From: a virus
Strand: one strand, 5' to 3'
IMG/VR virus record: IMGVR_UViG_3300048128_000112
Location: 1 to 43,066 of that record
DNA length: 43,066 nucleotides
The notes beneath the pieces are model-generated. The model had not been told where the DNA came from. It was given only the letters and a program-made list of their open reading frames with translations, and searched no databases. Of this stretch, positions 4,604 to 12,146 are shown piece after piece. The position numbers were made by a program, and so were the translations under genes. Numbering within the stretch: the first letter of the stretch is position 1; every line of letters starts with the position of its first letter.

Positions 4604-5638
4604 ATGGCAGATCGAGTAACCCTGCGCAAGCAGGGATGGACCGCTGACTACATCTCACCGCTCACAGGCAAGCGACGGCAGGTTGTCGTCGAGTCTGAGG
4701 ACGCTGGCTGGGCCCTGATCCAACAGGAAGGGCAGGCCGCGGCTACTGCAGAGGACAAAGCACAGCGCACTGGCATCAGACAGGCTCCCGCCGCCCCGAT
4801 GGGCGGCTTTTCGCTGCAACAGGCCTGGGAGCTGTCCTGGGAACGCCGGTTTAAGGGCCAGGCATCGGCCCGCAGCGTTCAGACCAACTACGCGCGAATT
4901 GCCAAGTTCTTTGGCATCAGGACGCAGCTCGCTGCCATCTCCAACATCTGGTTCAACGAATGGCGGCAGTCAATGCTGGCTGAAGGGCTGAAGAACTCCG
5001 GCATAAACCGCATCACCTCCACCCTGCAATCAATGCGAGCTGATGCGCTGCTGTTTGGCCGGGTGACAGAACTGCCGCAGCTTCCCAAGACATTGCGCGA
5101 GACACGCATCCCGCCCCGGTTTCTGAGTCAGGAAGAGGTGAACCTGCTGGTGTCGTTTTTTCGTGCGAACAACGACCAGCAAATGGAGGACATGTTCCTG
5201 TTCCGGGTCAGCGAAGGATGCCGCTTTGAGGAGACGCAACGACTGACACCCAGAGATTTTGATTTCCCTGCTGATCAGGTCACGTTTTGGAAGACCAAGA
5301 ACGGCAGCCCCAGGACCGTGCCGTTGGTCGGTGTCGCCCGAGAGATAGGGAAGCGCCGCTGCGAAGGGAAGGGGGCTGACGAGCCGATCTTCACCTACTC
5401 GTACGTCCAGTGGAACAGAAGATTCACAGAGGCGAAGAGGACGCTGCGGCTGCCCGGCAGGGTGGTGGGCCACACGACACGCCACACGATGGCCGCCAGG
5501 GCTGTCTCAGCGAACGTGTCGACCCAGCTGCTGAAGCACTGGGGTGGATGGAAGAGCACTGCCGCTTTGGAGCACTACGCACACCTGGATACGCAGGGCC
5601 TGAAGCACATGCAGAAAGCGCTGGAATCGTTTGAATAG
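4604..5638 (+). CDS. int: Tyrosine recombinase (integrase), 344 aa
   Basis: It catalyses site-specific recombination between phage attP and a host attB. Residues about 5-45 look like an arm-type DNA-binding domain (GWTADYISPLTGKRRQV). About 68-165 is the SAM-like core-binding domain, and about 172-344 the catalytic domain. The catalytic set is complete: R207 (SEGCRFEE), K232 in the beta hairpin (KTKNGSPRTVPL), H290-x-x-R293, W316 in the histidine/tryptophan position (GGWKST) and the nucleophile Y325 (EHYAH). The ATG is placed by motif copy 4 just upstream. The gene lies between the winged-helix regulators and the RNA polymerase gene, the order known in marine cyanopodoviruses. The gap just downstream is the natural place for attP. 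Confidence 0.93.
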   Translation: MADRVTLRKQGWTADYISPLTGKRRQVVVESEDAGWALIQQEGQAAATAEDKAQRTGIRQAPAAPMGGFSLQQAWELSWERRFKGQASARSVQTNYARIAKFFGIRTQLAAISNIWFNEWRQSMLAEGLKNSGINRITSTLQSMRADALLFGRVTELPQLPKTLRETRIPPRFLSQEEVNLLVSFFRANNDQQMEDMFLFRVSEGCRFEETQRLTPRDFDFPADQVTFWKTKNGSPRTVPLVGVAREIGKRRCEGKGADEPIFTYSYVQWNRRFTEAKRTLRLPGRVVGHTTRHTMAARAVSANVSTQLLKHWGGWKSTAALEHYAHLDTQGLKHMQKALESFE

Positions 5639-5666
5639 TTCGTTCCTATCTAACGACAGGTCGTCA

Positions 5667-5695
5667 CTTGCAAGACCCATGCAAGTCCTTGCAAG
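5667..5695. promoter_or_regulatory. Three helically phased CTTGCAAG-type sites
   Basis: CTTGCAAG (5667-5674), CATGCAAG (5678-5685) and CTTGCAAG (5688-5695) start 11 and 10 bases apart, so all face the same side of the helix. The octamer is a perfect palindrome. More copies lie at 5851-5858 and 5894-5901 around the RNA polymerase start. This resembles a cooperative operator or a set of integrase arm sites. I could not recognise a tRNA fragment in the gap. Confidence 0.5.
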
Positions 5696-5708
5696 GATCG
5701 CCCAGATC

Positions 5709-5723
5709 CCAGTCAGTGACTGG
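5709..5723. promoter_or_regulatory. Perfect inverted repeat CCAGTCA-g-TGACTGG
   Basis: Seven-base arms with a single central base lie between the integrase stop and the RNA polymerase start. A smaller perfect inverted repeat, ACGAC-AG-GTCGT, lies at 5653-5664. Either could be an operator or an integrase core-type site. Which, if any, is attP cannot be decided without the host sequence. Confidence 0.4.
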
Positions 5724-5753
5724 CTGTCGTCGGTCTATAAATCTAAACACACC

Positions 5754-5774
5754 TATATACGGGGCCGCAGAACA
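5754..5774 (+). promoter_or_regulatory. Candidate phage RNA polymerase promoter, copy B
   Basis: TATATACGGGGCCGCAGAACA matches copy A (1680-1700) at 18 of 21 bases, and lies 45-65 bases upstream of the RNA polymerase start region. A TATAAA at 5736-5741 could be a host-type -10 box for initial expression. Together they would give host-driven start-up followed by self-amplification. Confidence 0.45.
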
Positions 5775-5818
5775 CAGTCGCAGCCTTTAATAAGGGCGAT
5801 GCAAGTGGCATCCTGCGG

Positions 5819-8260
5819 GTGCGTAATACTCCCGGCCTGCTTGCAGGCTGCTTGCAAGTGACAGACAGCCTGAGAACGCTCGAACAGGAGCAACTTGCAA
5901 GACAAAAGGAAGGGGCAAGGCGAGCGAAAGAGGCCCGGGAAAGCCAGCAACGCAGGCTCCGGGAGATGGGCAAGGAAAGCTCCCTCGACTACGGCCAGAA
6001 GCTGTTCTCAATTTGCGTCGACTCCGTCGCAGATCACATCGGTGCCACGTTTGAGGCGTTCGTACTGGAGCCGACCAAGGCCAGGGCACACGCCAGTGCG
6101 TTGCCGTTCTTCAATGACTTCAGCGGTGTCCACCACATCGCAGCGGTGGCTCTGACTGCAGCGATCGATCAGCTCAGCAGGAGGCAGCGGCTGCCCACCT
6201 TCCTGCAACACCTTGGCTATGCCATCGAGCGTGAGTGCCGGCTGATCAAGCTGGGCAAGCGCAGCCCCCTGGAGATGCGCCGGCTGATGCGCACCGGGAT
6301 GACCCGCCGGCAGATCAGCAGCAGGGACGTGATGGCAAAACTGCAGTGCCCTGTCGTCGAGTGGAACGACCAGACCCGCCTGCAGGTGGGTTCATTCCTG
6401 TCGGAAGCAATCTTTGCCACGGAGCTGCTGACCGTCATCCAGGTCCGGCAGGGGCTGCGCACCCCTCGGCTGGTCGTGCCCACCAAGCAGGCCGAACACT
6501 TCATCAAGAACACCAAGCCCCGGAGCTACAGCCAGGGCCATCTCTCAATGCTGGTCGAACCCCGCAGGTGGGAAGGGCTCTATGGCGGTGGCGTGCTCGA
6601 CAACCAGAAACCGCTGATTAAACCCGTTCTTCATGACGCAGGAGAAGAATCGGCCCTCGATCACTTCAAGAAGGCAAACCTCACCCTGCTCATTGAGGGG
6701 GTCAACTGGCTCCAGTGCCAGCGGCTCCGGTGCTCGTCTGAGATTGTCAGCGTCCAACGGGTGACGTGGGAAGGGGGCTTTGAGGGGCTGTGGCCCTGCA
6801 GCAGGAACCCGCCCGAGATCCCTGACCGGCTGAACGGTGACCCAACGCCCGATGAGGTAAAAGCTCGCAACCGAATAGCCGCAGCTGCATACCGCGACCA
6901 AGAGGCCAATCGACACCGGAGAGTGAAGGTTGAACGCTCCCTTCAGCTGGCGGAAGACGTGGCCGGGCGTGATGTCTGGCAAGCCTGGTACACGGATCAC
7001 CGTGGGCGTCTGTACGCCAATGCTGCCCAGTCCACGCAAGGTCCTGACTACGAGAAGGCGCAGCTGTCGTTTGCTGAGCAGCTCCCGGTCAACGATGAAG
7101 CATTCGAGTGGCAGCTGAAGGCAGCAGCAGGCCACTGGGGCATGAGCCGCTGCACCTGGGAACAGCGCCTGCAATGGGGCAAGAAGCACATCGATCAGAT
7201 GGTCGCCGCGGCCGAGGACCCGCTTGGAAAGATGGAGCTGTGGCGTGGGGCCAAGGATCCTTGGCAGTTCCTACAGGCCTGCTACGGCATCAGGGAGGTG
7301 CGAGCTACGGGCAAGACCGGCGTGCCAGTCAGGTTTGATCAGACGACATCAGGCTGCGGGATCCTCTCGGCCCTGACCCGCCATGCGGAGGTGGGTGCCT
7401 TGTGCAACCTGTTTGGTTCGGAGTCGCGGGACCTCTACTCAGTCATTGCAGAGGCCGCAACGCGACAACTCACCGAAGACCTGCAGTCGGGGGATCTAGG
7501 CAGGCGTGGCATGGCAGAGCTGTGGCTTAAGCGTGGCGTCGATCGCGGGCTGGTCAAGGGACCTGTGCTGCGTGCTCCATACGGCGGCAGCTACATGAGC
7601 CTGTGCGATGGGCTGGTCGATGCCCTTGAAGCGCATATCGGTTACGTGCCCTTGGAGAAATACACGTTGGAGATCTCCATCCCCTCCAAATACATGGCTT
7701 CGATCCTGTGGAAGGAGATGAAAGCCGTGATTGCTCCAGTGCTGGAGGTGAAGGCATGGCTCCGGGACAGCTGCCGCAAGGTGCTGGGTAAGGGCATGGC
7801 CATGGAGTGGACATCGCCATCGGGCTGGCCCATGCGTGTCGCTGATCGGGAGCCGACGACGCGCAAGATCTTCACCAATTTGTATGGCAAACGGGTGGGC
7901 ATGAACATCGCTGATCAGCCCATGGATTCACCGCTCAGTGCGACACAAGCGAACAAGGCATTAGCCGCAAATGCAGTTCATAGCGTCGATGCTGCTTTCG
8001 CCCAGATCATCGCTTACAGGGCCGTAGTACAAGAGCTGCCACTGCTGGCTAACCACGACTGCTTTGCCTGCCACCCGGCCAACGCTGCGCGGCTGCACTT
8101 GATGCTGCATGAGGAGTTCGGTGCCATGCACCGCGTGCCGCTGTTAGTCCAGATGCAGGAAGAGATCCAGGACAGGACAGGCGTCAAACTCAAGGCCCCG
8201 CCCCAGTTCCTCACGCTTGATCCCAAGAGACTCGGGGAAAACCCATATCTGTTCTCGTAA
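5819..8260 (+). CDS. T7-type single-subunit DNA-directed RNA polymerase (813 aa)
   Basis: It transcribes phage genes from phage promoters without sigma or other subunits. The palm motifs are intact: DHRGRLY (D393-R397, T7 D421-R425), motif A FDQTTSG (catalytic D507, T7 D537), motif B with R576, K580 and Y588 (T7 R627, K631, Y639), HSVD at 721-724, and motif C HDCF (catalytic D747, T7 D812). Length is close to T7 (883 aa) but trimmed in the N-terminal domain, which starts with a charged coiled segment (LEQEQLARQKEGARRAKE). No Shine-Dalgarno sequence is seen. GTG at 5819 is the longest start and GTG at 5858 is equally possible. Regulatory CTTGCAAG sites overlap the start region. It heads the replication block. 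Confidence 0.96.
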   Translation: MRNTPGLLAGCLQVTDSLRTLEQEQLARQKEGARRAKEARESQQRRLREMGKESSLDYGQKLFSICVDSVADHIGATFEAFVLEPTKARAHASALPFFNDFSGVHHIAAVALTAAIDQLSRRQRLPTFLQHLGYAIERECRLIKLGKRSPLEMRRLMRTGMTRRQISSRDVMAKLQCPVVEWNDQTRLQVGSFLSEAIFATELLTVIQVRQGLRTPRLVVPTKQAEHFIKNTKPRSYSQGHLSMLVEPRRWEGLYGGGVLDNQKPLIKPVLHDAGEESALDHFKKANLTLLIEGVNWLQCQRLRCSSEIVSVQRVTWEGGFEGLWPCSRNPPEIPDRLNGDPTPDEVKARNRIAAAAYRDQEANRHRRVKVERSLQLAEDVAGRDVWQAWYTDHRGRLYANAAQSTQGPDYEKAQLSFAEQLPVNDEAFEWQLKAAAGHWGMSRCTWEQRLQWGKKHIDQMVAAAEDPLGKMELWRGAKDPWQFLQACYGIREVRATGKTGVPVRFDQTTSGCGILSALTRHAEVGALCNLFGSESRDLYSVIAEAATRQLTEDLQSGDLGRRGMAELWLKRGVDRGLVKGPVLRAPYGGSYMSLCDGLVDALEAHIGYVPLEKYTLEISIPSKYMASILWKEMKAVIAPVLEVKAWLRDSCRKVLGKGMAMEWTSPSGWPMRVADREPTTRKIFTNLYGKRVGMNIADQPMDSPLSATQANKALAANAVHSVDAAFAQIIAYRAVVQELPLLANHDCFACHPANAARLHLMLHEEFGAMHRVPLLVQMQEEIQDRTGVKLKAPPQFLTLDPKRLGENPYLFS
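5837..5858 (+). repeat. Tandem 11-bp repeat overlapping the RNA polymerase start
   Basis: CTGCTTGCAGG is followed without gap by CTGCTTGCAAG. The second unit contains the CTTGCAAG palindrome and abuts the GTG at 5858. A further inverted repeat, GATGC-aagtg-GCATC, lies at 5798-5812. If the polymerase starts at GTG 5858 rather than GTG 5819, all of these sites except the copy at 5894-5901 would be non-coding. Confidence 0.45.
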
Positions 8261-8287
8261 AGGGGGTTGCTTTTGATCTTCAGACCC

Positions 8288-8315
8288 GTATTGTTCTGGG
8301 GTCCACAACCAATAC
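8288..8315 (+). other. Inverted repeat in the leader of the SSB gene
   Basis: GTATTG and CAATAC pair across a 16-base loop in the 60-bp gap after the RNA polymerase gene, just before the likely SSB start. It has no T-tract. It may be a translational operator, as SSB proteins often regulate their own messages; this is speculation. Confidence 0.3.
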
Positions 8316-8320
8316 GCCAA

Positions 8321-8956
8321 GTGGCAAAAGATCTGATGCGCACTCCCGTTGTGGAGGTGCAGTGGTGCAAGCTTTTGGGTGATGCCCGCCCCAACAAATT
8401 CGAGCCCTCCAAACCTCCCACCTGGGAGATCGAGATCCTGCTGGATAACGACAATCCCGAGCACATGGCATGGTGCGAGGAGATTGAAGGCAAGTTCGAG
8501 GAACTCCTGCCGAACGAGCGCAAGTCCGCCAACTGGCTGCCGATCAAGCCCGACAAGGAGCAGCCTCGGAAGCGTCAGTCCTGCCGGATGAAGCTCAAGC
8601 AGTTCACCTTCAAGGACGGCAACACCAGCGAAGGTCCGACTGTCTTCGACAAGGACGGCAACCTCTGGGATCACAACCAGCTGATCGGCAACGGCAGCAA
8701 GATGCGAATCGGCTTCGAGATCTACGCCTGGAAAGGACCCAGCGGTGCAGGCATGTCACTGCAACCCCGTGCCGCCCAGGTCGTCGAATGGCTTGCTGCT
8801 CCAGAGGGAGTCGGCCAACGCACTACTGCCTCTGACTTTGGATTCAGCTCCACCAAGGCTGCCGATGCAGCGGTGAAAGCTGCTGCCGAAACCAAGGAAG
8901 AGCCCACGCCTGTGACCGTCACCAAGGAAGAGGCAACTGATGGCATCCCCTTCTGA
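8321..8956 (+). CDS. ssb: Single-stranded DNA-binding protein (about 211 aa)
   Basis: It covers single-stranded DNA during replication and recombination and recruits partners through its tail (T7 gp2.5-like role). The body has an OB-fold-like alternation of strands with aromatic and basic residues (PTWEIEILLDN, WLPIKPDKEQPRKRQ, RMKLKQFTF, MRIGFEIYAW). The last ~45 residues are Ala/Glu/Lys-rich, ending in the acidic-hydrophobic tip EEATDGIPF typical of SSB interaction tails. The start is uncertain: GTG at 8321, ATG at 8336 (206 aa), or TTG at 8267. It lies between RNA polymerase and a resolvase, as in T7-like replication blocks, and its last codons overlap the next small gene. Confidence 0.8.
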   Translation: MAKDLMRTPVVEVQWCKLLGDARPNKFEPSKPPTWEIEILLDNDNPEHMAWCEEIEGKFEELLPNERKSANWLPIKPDKEQPRKRQSCRMKLKQFTFKDGNTSEGPTVFDKDGNLWDHNQLIGNGSKMRIGFEIYAWKGPSGAGMSLQPRAAQVVEWLAAPEGVGQRTTASDFGFSSTKAADAAVKAAAETKEEPTPVTVTKEEATDGIPF

Positions 8957-9134
8957 TGGACCACGTTTCGTACGTCAGGCCGACGCGGATGCAGCCCGGA
9001 TCATCGAACTCCTGGTTGAAATCAGCGCGAAGCTCGGCCCCAATCCCCAAGAACCGACTGCTCCGGAGCCTGTCGCAATTCAGCAACCTGCTCCGCGACG
9101 TGGTCGTCGGAAGAAGTCTGATGAACAGCCGTGA
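8940..9134 (+). CDS. Small protein with basic Pro-rich tail (64 aa)
   Basis: The ATG lies inside the last codons of SSB, and the frame ends 14 bases into the RusA gene, so it is nested in a tightly packed operon. An N-terminal helix (about 15-32, ADAARIIELLVEISAKLG) precedes a Pro/Ala/Gln segment and a strongly basic end (RRGRRKKSDEQP). The composition is far more protein-like than the overlapping frame that would extend RusA upstream. It could bind nucleic acid or bridge SSB and resolvase. Family not recognised. Confidence 0.6.
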   Translation: MASPSDGPRFVRQADADAARIIELLVEISAKLGPNPQEPTAPEPVAIQQPAPRRGRRKKSDEQP

Positions 9135-9489
9135 TCTCTGCCTGAGGATCCGGCCCATCAGCAAGGCCAGGCCCAGGTCATTCCAAGGCCAAGCCAGGCC
9201 ATACATGCCAATCGTCTACAAGAACTGGCTCAAAGACGCCAAAACCTTGTTGGAGGAGTGGTGGATCTGGCCACCGCTAGAGCACGTCAACCTCATGGAA
9301 GTCGAGTTCCACGGCGCAGCCCGTGGCGATCTCGATAACCGACTTGGGTCAGTGCTCGACGCCATGGTTCAGGCAAAGGTCATCACTGACGACAACGTCA
9401 ACGTGATTCCCAATGTCCGCATGTCATTCGTCAAAGCGAAGACAGCAGACGCCCGCATCAACATCAAGCTCACCTGGGAAGCCCAATGA
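9121..9489 (+). CDS. rusA: RusA-family Holliday junction resolvase (122 aa)
   Basis: It cleaves four-way DNA junctions, resolving recombination intermediates before packaging. With the ATG at 9121 the protein is 122 aa, and the acidic metal-binding residues fall at D70, D72 and D91 (GDLDN and ITDDNV), the same positions as the essential aspartates of E. coli RusA. The N-terminal KARPRSFQG and the DLDN-x8-A-x6-DD pattern are typical. The lysine that I recall at position 76 in E. coli RusA is Gly here, with Arg at 74. T7 itself uses the unrelated endonuclease I (gp3), so this is a functional replacement. The stop overlaps the next ATG. Confidence 0.85.
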   Translation: MNSRDLCLRIRPISKARPRSFQGQARPYMPIVYKNWLKDAKTLLEEWWIWPPLEHVNLMEVEFHGAARGDLDNRLGSVLDAMVQAKVITDDNVNVIPNVRMSFVKAKTADARINIKLTWEAQ

Positions 9490-9695
9490 TCAACTGCCCT
9501 GTCTGCGGGCACTCTGAGTCGTTGGTCAAGCAGAGCTACGAACGCGAAGGTTTTTACCAACGTCGTCGTGTCTGCAGCAACTGCGGCGCAGGGTTCATCA
9601 CCCGCGAATACAGCACTGAAGCCATCAAGGAACTGCTGTCCCGAACGCAGGAAAAAGCTCTTGATGTCGCCACCAAGTTGTTTGGGGGGCGATGA
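9486..9695 (+). CDS. Zinc-ribbon protein (69 aa), NrdR-ribbon-like
   Basis: Two Cys pairs, CPVC near the N-terminus and CSNC about 27 residues later, with a basic RRR between, form a zinc ribbon like that at the N-terminus of NrdR and of phage Ogr-type activators. The C-terminal half is one amphipathic helix (TEAIKELLSRTQEKALDVATKL in part). There is no ATP-cone, so it is not a full NrdR. The start overlaps the RusA stop and its stop overlaps the primase-helicase start (both ATGA). A DNA- or RNA-binding accessory factor for replication or transcription is likely. Confidence 0.7.
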   Translation: MINCPVCGHSESLVKQSYEREGFYQRRRVCSNCGAGFITREYSTEAIKELLSRTQEKALDVATKLFGGR

Positions 9696-11278
9696 GTGAA
9701 TCCAACTTTCTCCGCCATGCTCCTTGTCCCTCTGCTGGCTGCAATAGCAGCGATGGTCTCGCGGTCTATGACGACCACGAACACTGCTTTGTCTGCGGGT
9801 ACGACAAGCAGTACAAAACGAAAGAAGCTCCCCCCGAGAAGCCTCTTCCGGCAATGAGGGAGATCGTCTTTGACATGACCGAGCCACATCGTGGCTTGGA
9901 AAAGCGGACGCTGGATTCCTACGGCGTTGGTTTCAAAGACGGCCACATCGTCTTCCAGTACCGGGACAGAACAGGCACCTTTTGTGCCCAGAAGATCCGG
10001 GCCCTGGAGGCAGGTGCCGATGGCAAACGCATGACTGCATGGCGGGGTTCCGCCAAGGAAGTCAGCGGCTTTGGGATGCACCTGGCCAATCCGGCAAAGC
10101 ACAAGCAGATCTGCATCTGCGAAGGCGAGCTGGATGCACCATCCATCTATCAAGCGTTCAGCGGGAAAGTTGCAGCGGTTTCGGTTCCGAACGGAGCCCA
10201 GAACGCCGCGGCCTTCATCAAAAAGACGCTTGATGAGTTCCTCAAGTTCGAGTCAATCGTCGTTTGCACGGACAACGACGACGCAGGCAATGCTGCGGCC
10301 ACACAGATCATGGATCTGTTTGACCCAGGCAAGGTCAAGCGTGCGGTGTTCCCGTGCAAGGACGCCAACGACACGCTGCAGGAGATGGGCAGCCATGTCC
10401 TGAAGGAGACGGTGGATGCAGCCCGTGAGATTCGACCGGATGGCATCAAGCCAGCCAGCGAATACAGCGGCATTGCATTGGCGCCACCAGATCGCAGAGC
10501 CACTGACTGTGCCTTCGCTTTCTGGAACAGCAAGGCTCCTTTCTATGACAACCAGCTGATCGTTCTTGTCGCCGGCTCCGGCATCGGCAAGACCACGTTC
10601 GCCAGGGCCCTGGCCCTGCATGACATGGAGCGTGGAATCAAGGTTGGCTGGCTTGGCTTGGAGGAGACAGCTGAGGAGGCCGTGTTCCGCTTTGTCGGCA
10701 TGGCTGCTGGCATCCAGCTCCATGCAAGGCAGACCTACGAGGGTCTCGACGTTGAGCAGATGAAGGCGATTGAGCAGGCAGACAAGTTCGTCTGCGGCTC
10801 AGGTGCGCTGGAGCTGTTCGACCACTTCGGCTCCCTCGACGAGGAGGTGATCCTGCAGCGAATGAACTACATGGTTCGCTCGCTCGGGTGTCAGCACCTC
10901 TACCTCGATCACCTCACGATCATCGGCTCTGGCCTGGGGCACGACACCAGAACAATCGACAGCCTGATCACCAAGATCCGGTCGTTTATTGCTGCCACCA
11001 AATGCACGGTGTTTGCCATCTCTCATTTGTCCCGACAGCAAGGGATGAACTTTGAGAACGGCGATGTTCCAGAGCTGTCTGCTATTCGCGGCAGCCACGG
11101 AATTGTGCAACTGGCGGACACCATCTGGGGCTTGGGTCGCAAGCGCGGCACCAACTTGACGCAATCCCATTGCTTGAAGAATCGAATGCTTGGCCGCACT
11201 GGCTACGCAGGGTCCTTCGAGTTCGACGAAACCACCCAATCCCTCAATCACAAATGGGTCGACCCGGTTTTCCAGTAG
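9692..11278 (+). CDS. Primase-helicase, T7 gp4-like (528 aa)
   Basis: It makes RNA primers and unwinds DNA as a hexameric ring. The N-terminus has a zinc-binding domain (CPSAGC ... HCFVCG, about 12-37). A TOPRIM primase core follows (ICEGELDAPSI with catalytic Glu, about 150; VCTDNDDAGNAA, about 190). The RecA-type helicase has a Walker A (AGSGIGKTTF, about 293-302), a Walker B (LYLDHLTII) and the H-motif region ISHLSRQQG, followed by AIRGSHGIVQLADTIW. Length is near T7 gp4 (566 aa). No DNA polymerase gene follows it, unlike T7, so it must work with a host replicase or an unrecognised enzyme. Confidence 0.94.
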   Translation: MSESNFLRHAPCPSAGCNSSDGLAVYDDHEHCFVCGYDKQYKTKEAPPEKPLPAMREIVFDMTEPHRGLEKRTLDSYGVGFKDGHIVFQYRDRTGTFCAQKIRALEAGADGKRMTAWRGSAKEVSGFGMHLANPAKHKQICICEGELDAPSIYQAFSGKVAAVSVPNGAQNAAAFIKKTLDEFLKFESIVVCTDNDDAGNAAATQIMDLFDPGKVKRAVFPCKDANDTLQEMGSHVLKETVDAAREIRPDGIKPASEYSGIALAPPDRRATDCAFAFWNSKAPFYDNQLIVLVAGSGIGKTTFARALALHDMERGIKVGWLGLEETAEEAVFRFVGMAAGIQLHARQTYEGLDVEQMKAIEQADKFVCGSGALELFDHFGSLDEEVILQRMNYMVRSLGCQHLYLDHLTIIGSGLGHDTRTIDSLITKIRSFIAATKCTVFAISHLSRQQGMNFENGDVPELSAIRGSHGIVQLADTIWGLGRKRGTNLTQSHCLKNRMLGRTGYAGSFEFDETTQSLNHKWVDPVFQ

Positions 11279-11520
11279 CTAACTGGACAGACCTTGAAAT
11301 CGGTGAAGTCGTCATGTTTTTCACCGGGGCTGGCTGGAACAAAGCCACCGTTCAATCACGCAGCGAACGCTCCTTACAAATCCTTTTCACTCATGGCTCC
11401 AAGGAAAAAAGAATCACAGTCACGGACACCCGAAACGTGCGCCGAAAAGATCCAAAGGTTGGAAACGAACTTCAGCAGCAAAGGATTGCTGATGCTCAAC
11501 AGAGCCTCTTTGGTTCATGA
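11254..11520 (+). CDS. Small beta-rich protein (88 aa)
   Basis: The ATG lies 25 bases inside the end of the primase-helicase gene. Residues about 9-62 alternate like a small SH3/Tudor-like barrel (WTDLEIGEVVMFFTGAGWNK, LQILFTHGSKEKRITVTD), followed by a Lys/Gln-rich helix ending SLFGS. The upstream part of the open frame lies over primase-helicase and reads poorly, which favours this start. Likely an accessory replication or nucleic-acid-binding protein; no family recognised. Confidence 0.55.
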   Translation: MGRPGFPVANWTDLEIGEVVMFFTGAGWNKATVQSRSERSLQILFTHGSKEKRITVTDTRNVRRKDPKVGNELQQQRIADAQQSLFGS

Positions 11521-11647
11521 GTTGGAGGTGGCCTATGCCAACTACCAGCGGTCGTTTCACAACGACGACAAGAAGCAAGCACTGAGATGGGATGGCCACA
11601 TCCGCGCCCTGCATCTGGTGCTGGACATGGAGATCAACGATGGATGA
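11492..11647 (+). CDS. Small helical protein (51 aa)
   Basis: An AAGGA Shine-Dalgarno-like element six bases upstream supports the ATG at 11492. Two helices make up the whole protein (NRASLVHELEVAYANYQRSF and the WDGHIRALHLVLDME segment), a helical hairpin with many charged residues. It overlaps the preceding gene by 29 bases and the next by 8. The longer upstream open frame is out-of-frame shadow of the 88-aa gene. Function unknown. Confidence 0.55.
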   Translation: MLNRASLVHELEVAYANYQRSFHNDDKKQALRWDGHIRALHLVLDMEINDG

Positions 11648-12146
11648 TTTCCCCAAGTGGATGCCCTGCACCTGCGGGCACGTCATGCACTACCAGCGGA
11701 CACGGGAGTGCAAAACCATTGATGCCTCTCACGAGTTCAAATGCACCGGCAAGCACGGCTGCGGCAAACGTGGGAACTACCGATACATCAATGGTGAGTT
11801 CGTTCGAGCTGTCGCCGGCACTCAGCCCAAGCTCTCTCCAGAGCAGGCCCGTGAAGTGATGCTTTCACCGCTATCTGCATCACGCCTTGCTGCTGAGCTG
11901 GACGTTCACCCCAGCACGATCAAGGACATTCGGATCGGTCGTACTTACGCCAAGTACACCGCCGACCTGCGAGGCGTGGAGGTGAAACGAGAGCAGGAAT
12001 ACTGCACCAACTGCATTCACTACGACAAAGGTGCTTGCAGCCTTGGGTTCCCTGAATCACGCAGCCCCAGCTACGCCTCAAATTGTTCCGTCTACGCCAA
12101 GACCGAAGGGCGTTTGGCGCTTGACTCCACGCTTGCCGCCGCATGA
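11640..12146 (+). CDS. Cys-rich zinc/helix-turn-helix protein (168 aa)
   Basis: Three modules are visible. The N-terminus (about 9-50) has CTCGH ... C ... CTGKHGCGKRG, a zinc ribbon or finger. The middle (about 75-105) is a helix-turn-helix (SASRLAAELDVHPSTIKDIR) followed by GRTYAKY, the pattern often attached to phage HNH-type DNA-binding proteins. The C-terminus has CTNC ... C ... C (YCTNCIHYDKGACSLGF), a second metal site. No nuclease motif is visible. It is embedded between replication genes with 8- and 4-base overlaps, so a DNA-binding role in replication or late gene control is plausible. Family not recognised. Confidence 0.65.
   Translation: MDDFPKWMPCTCGHVMHYQRTRECKTIDASHEFKCTGKHGCGKRGNYRYINGEFVRAVAGTQPKLSPEQAREVMLSPLSASRLAAELDVHPSTIKDIRIGRTYAKYTADLRGVEVKREQEYCTNCIHYDKGACSLGFPESRSPSYASNCSVYAKTEGRLALDSTLAAA

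Noticed and set aside
6545-7189. Minus-strand frame of 214 codons opposite the RNA polymerase gene
   Set aside because: It lies wholly inside a well-supported conserved gene on the other strand and has the low-complexity look of an antisense shadow.
8956-9120. Upstream extension of the RusA frame
   Set aside because: The extension is Ser/Arg-rich and overlaps a better small gene (8940-9134). Starting at 9121 places the catalytic aspartates at the standard RusA positions.
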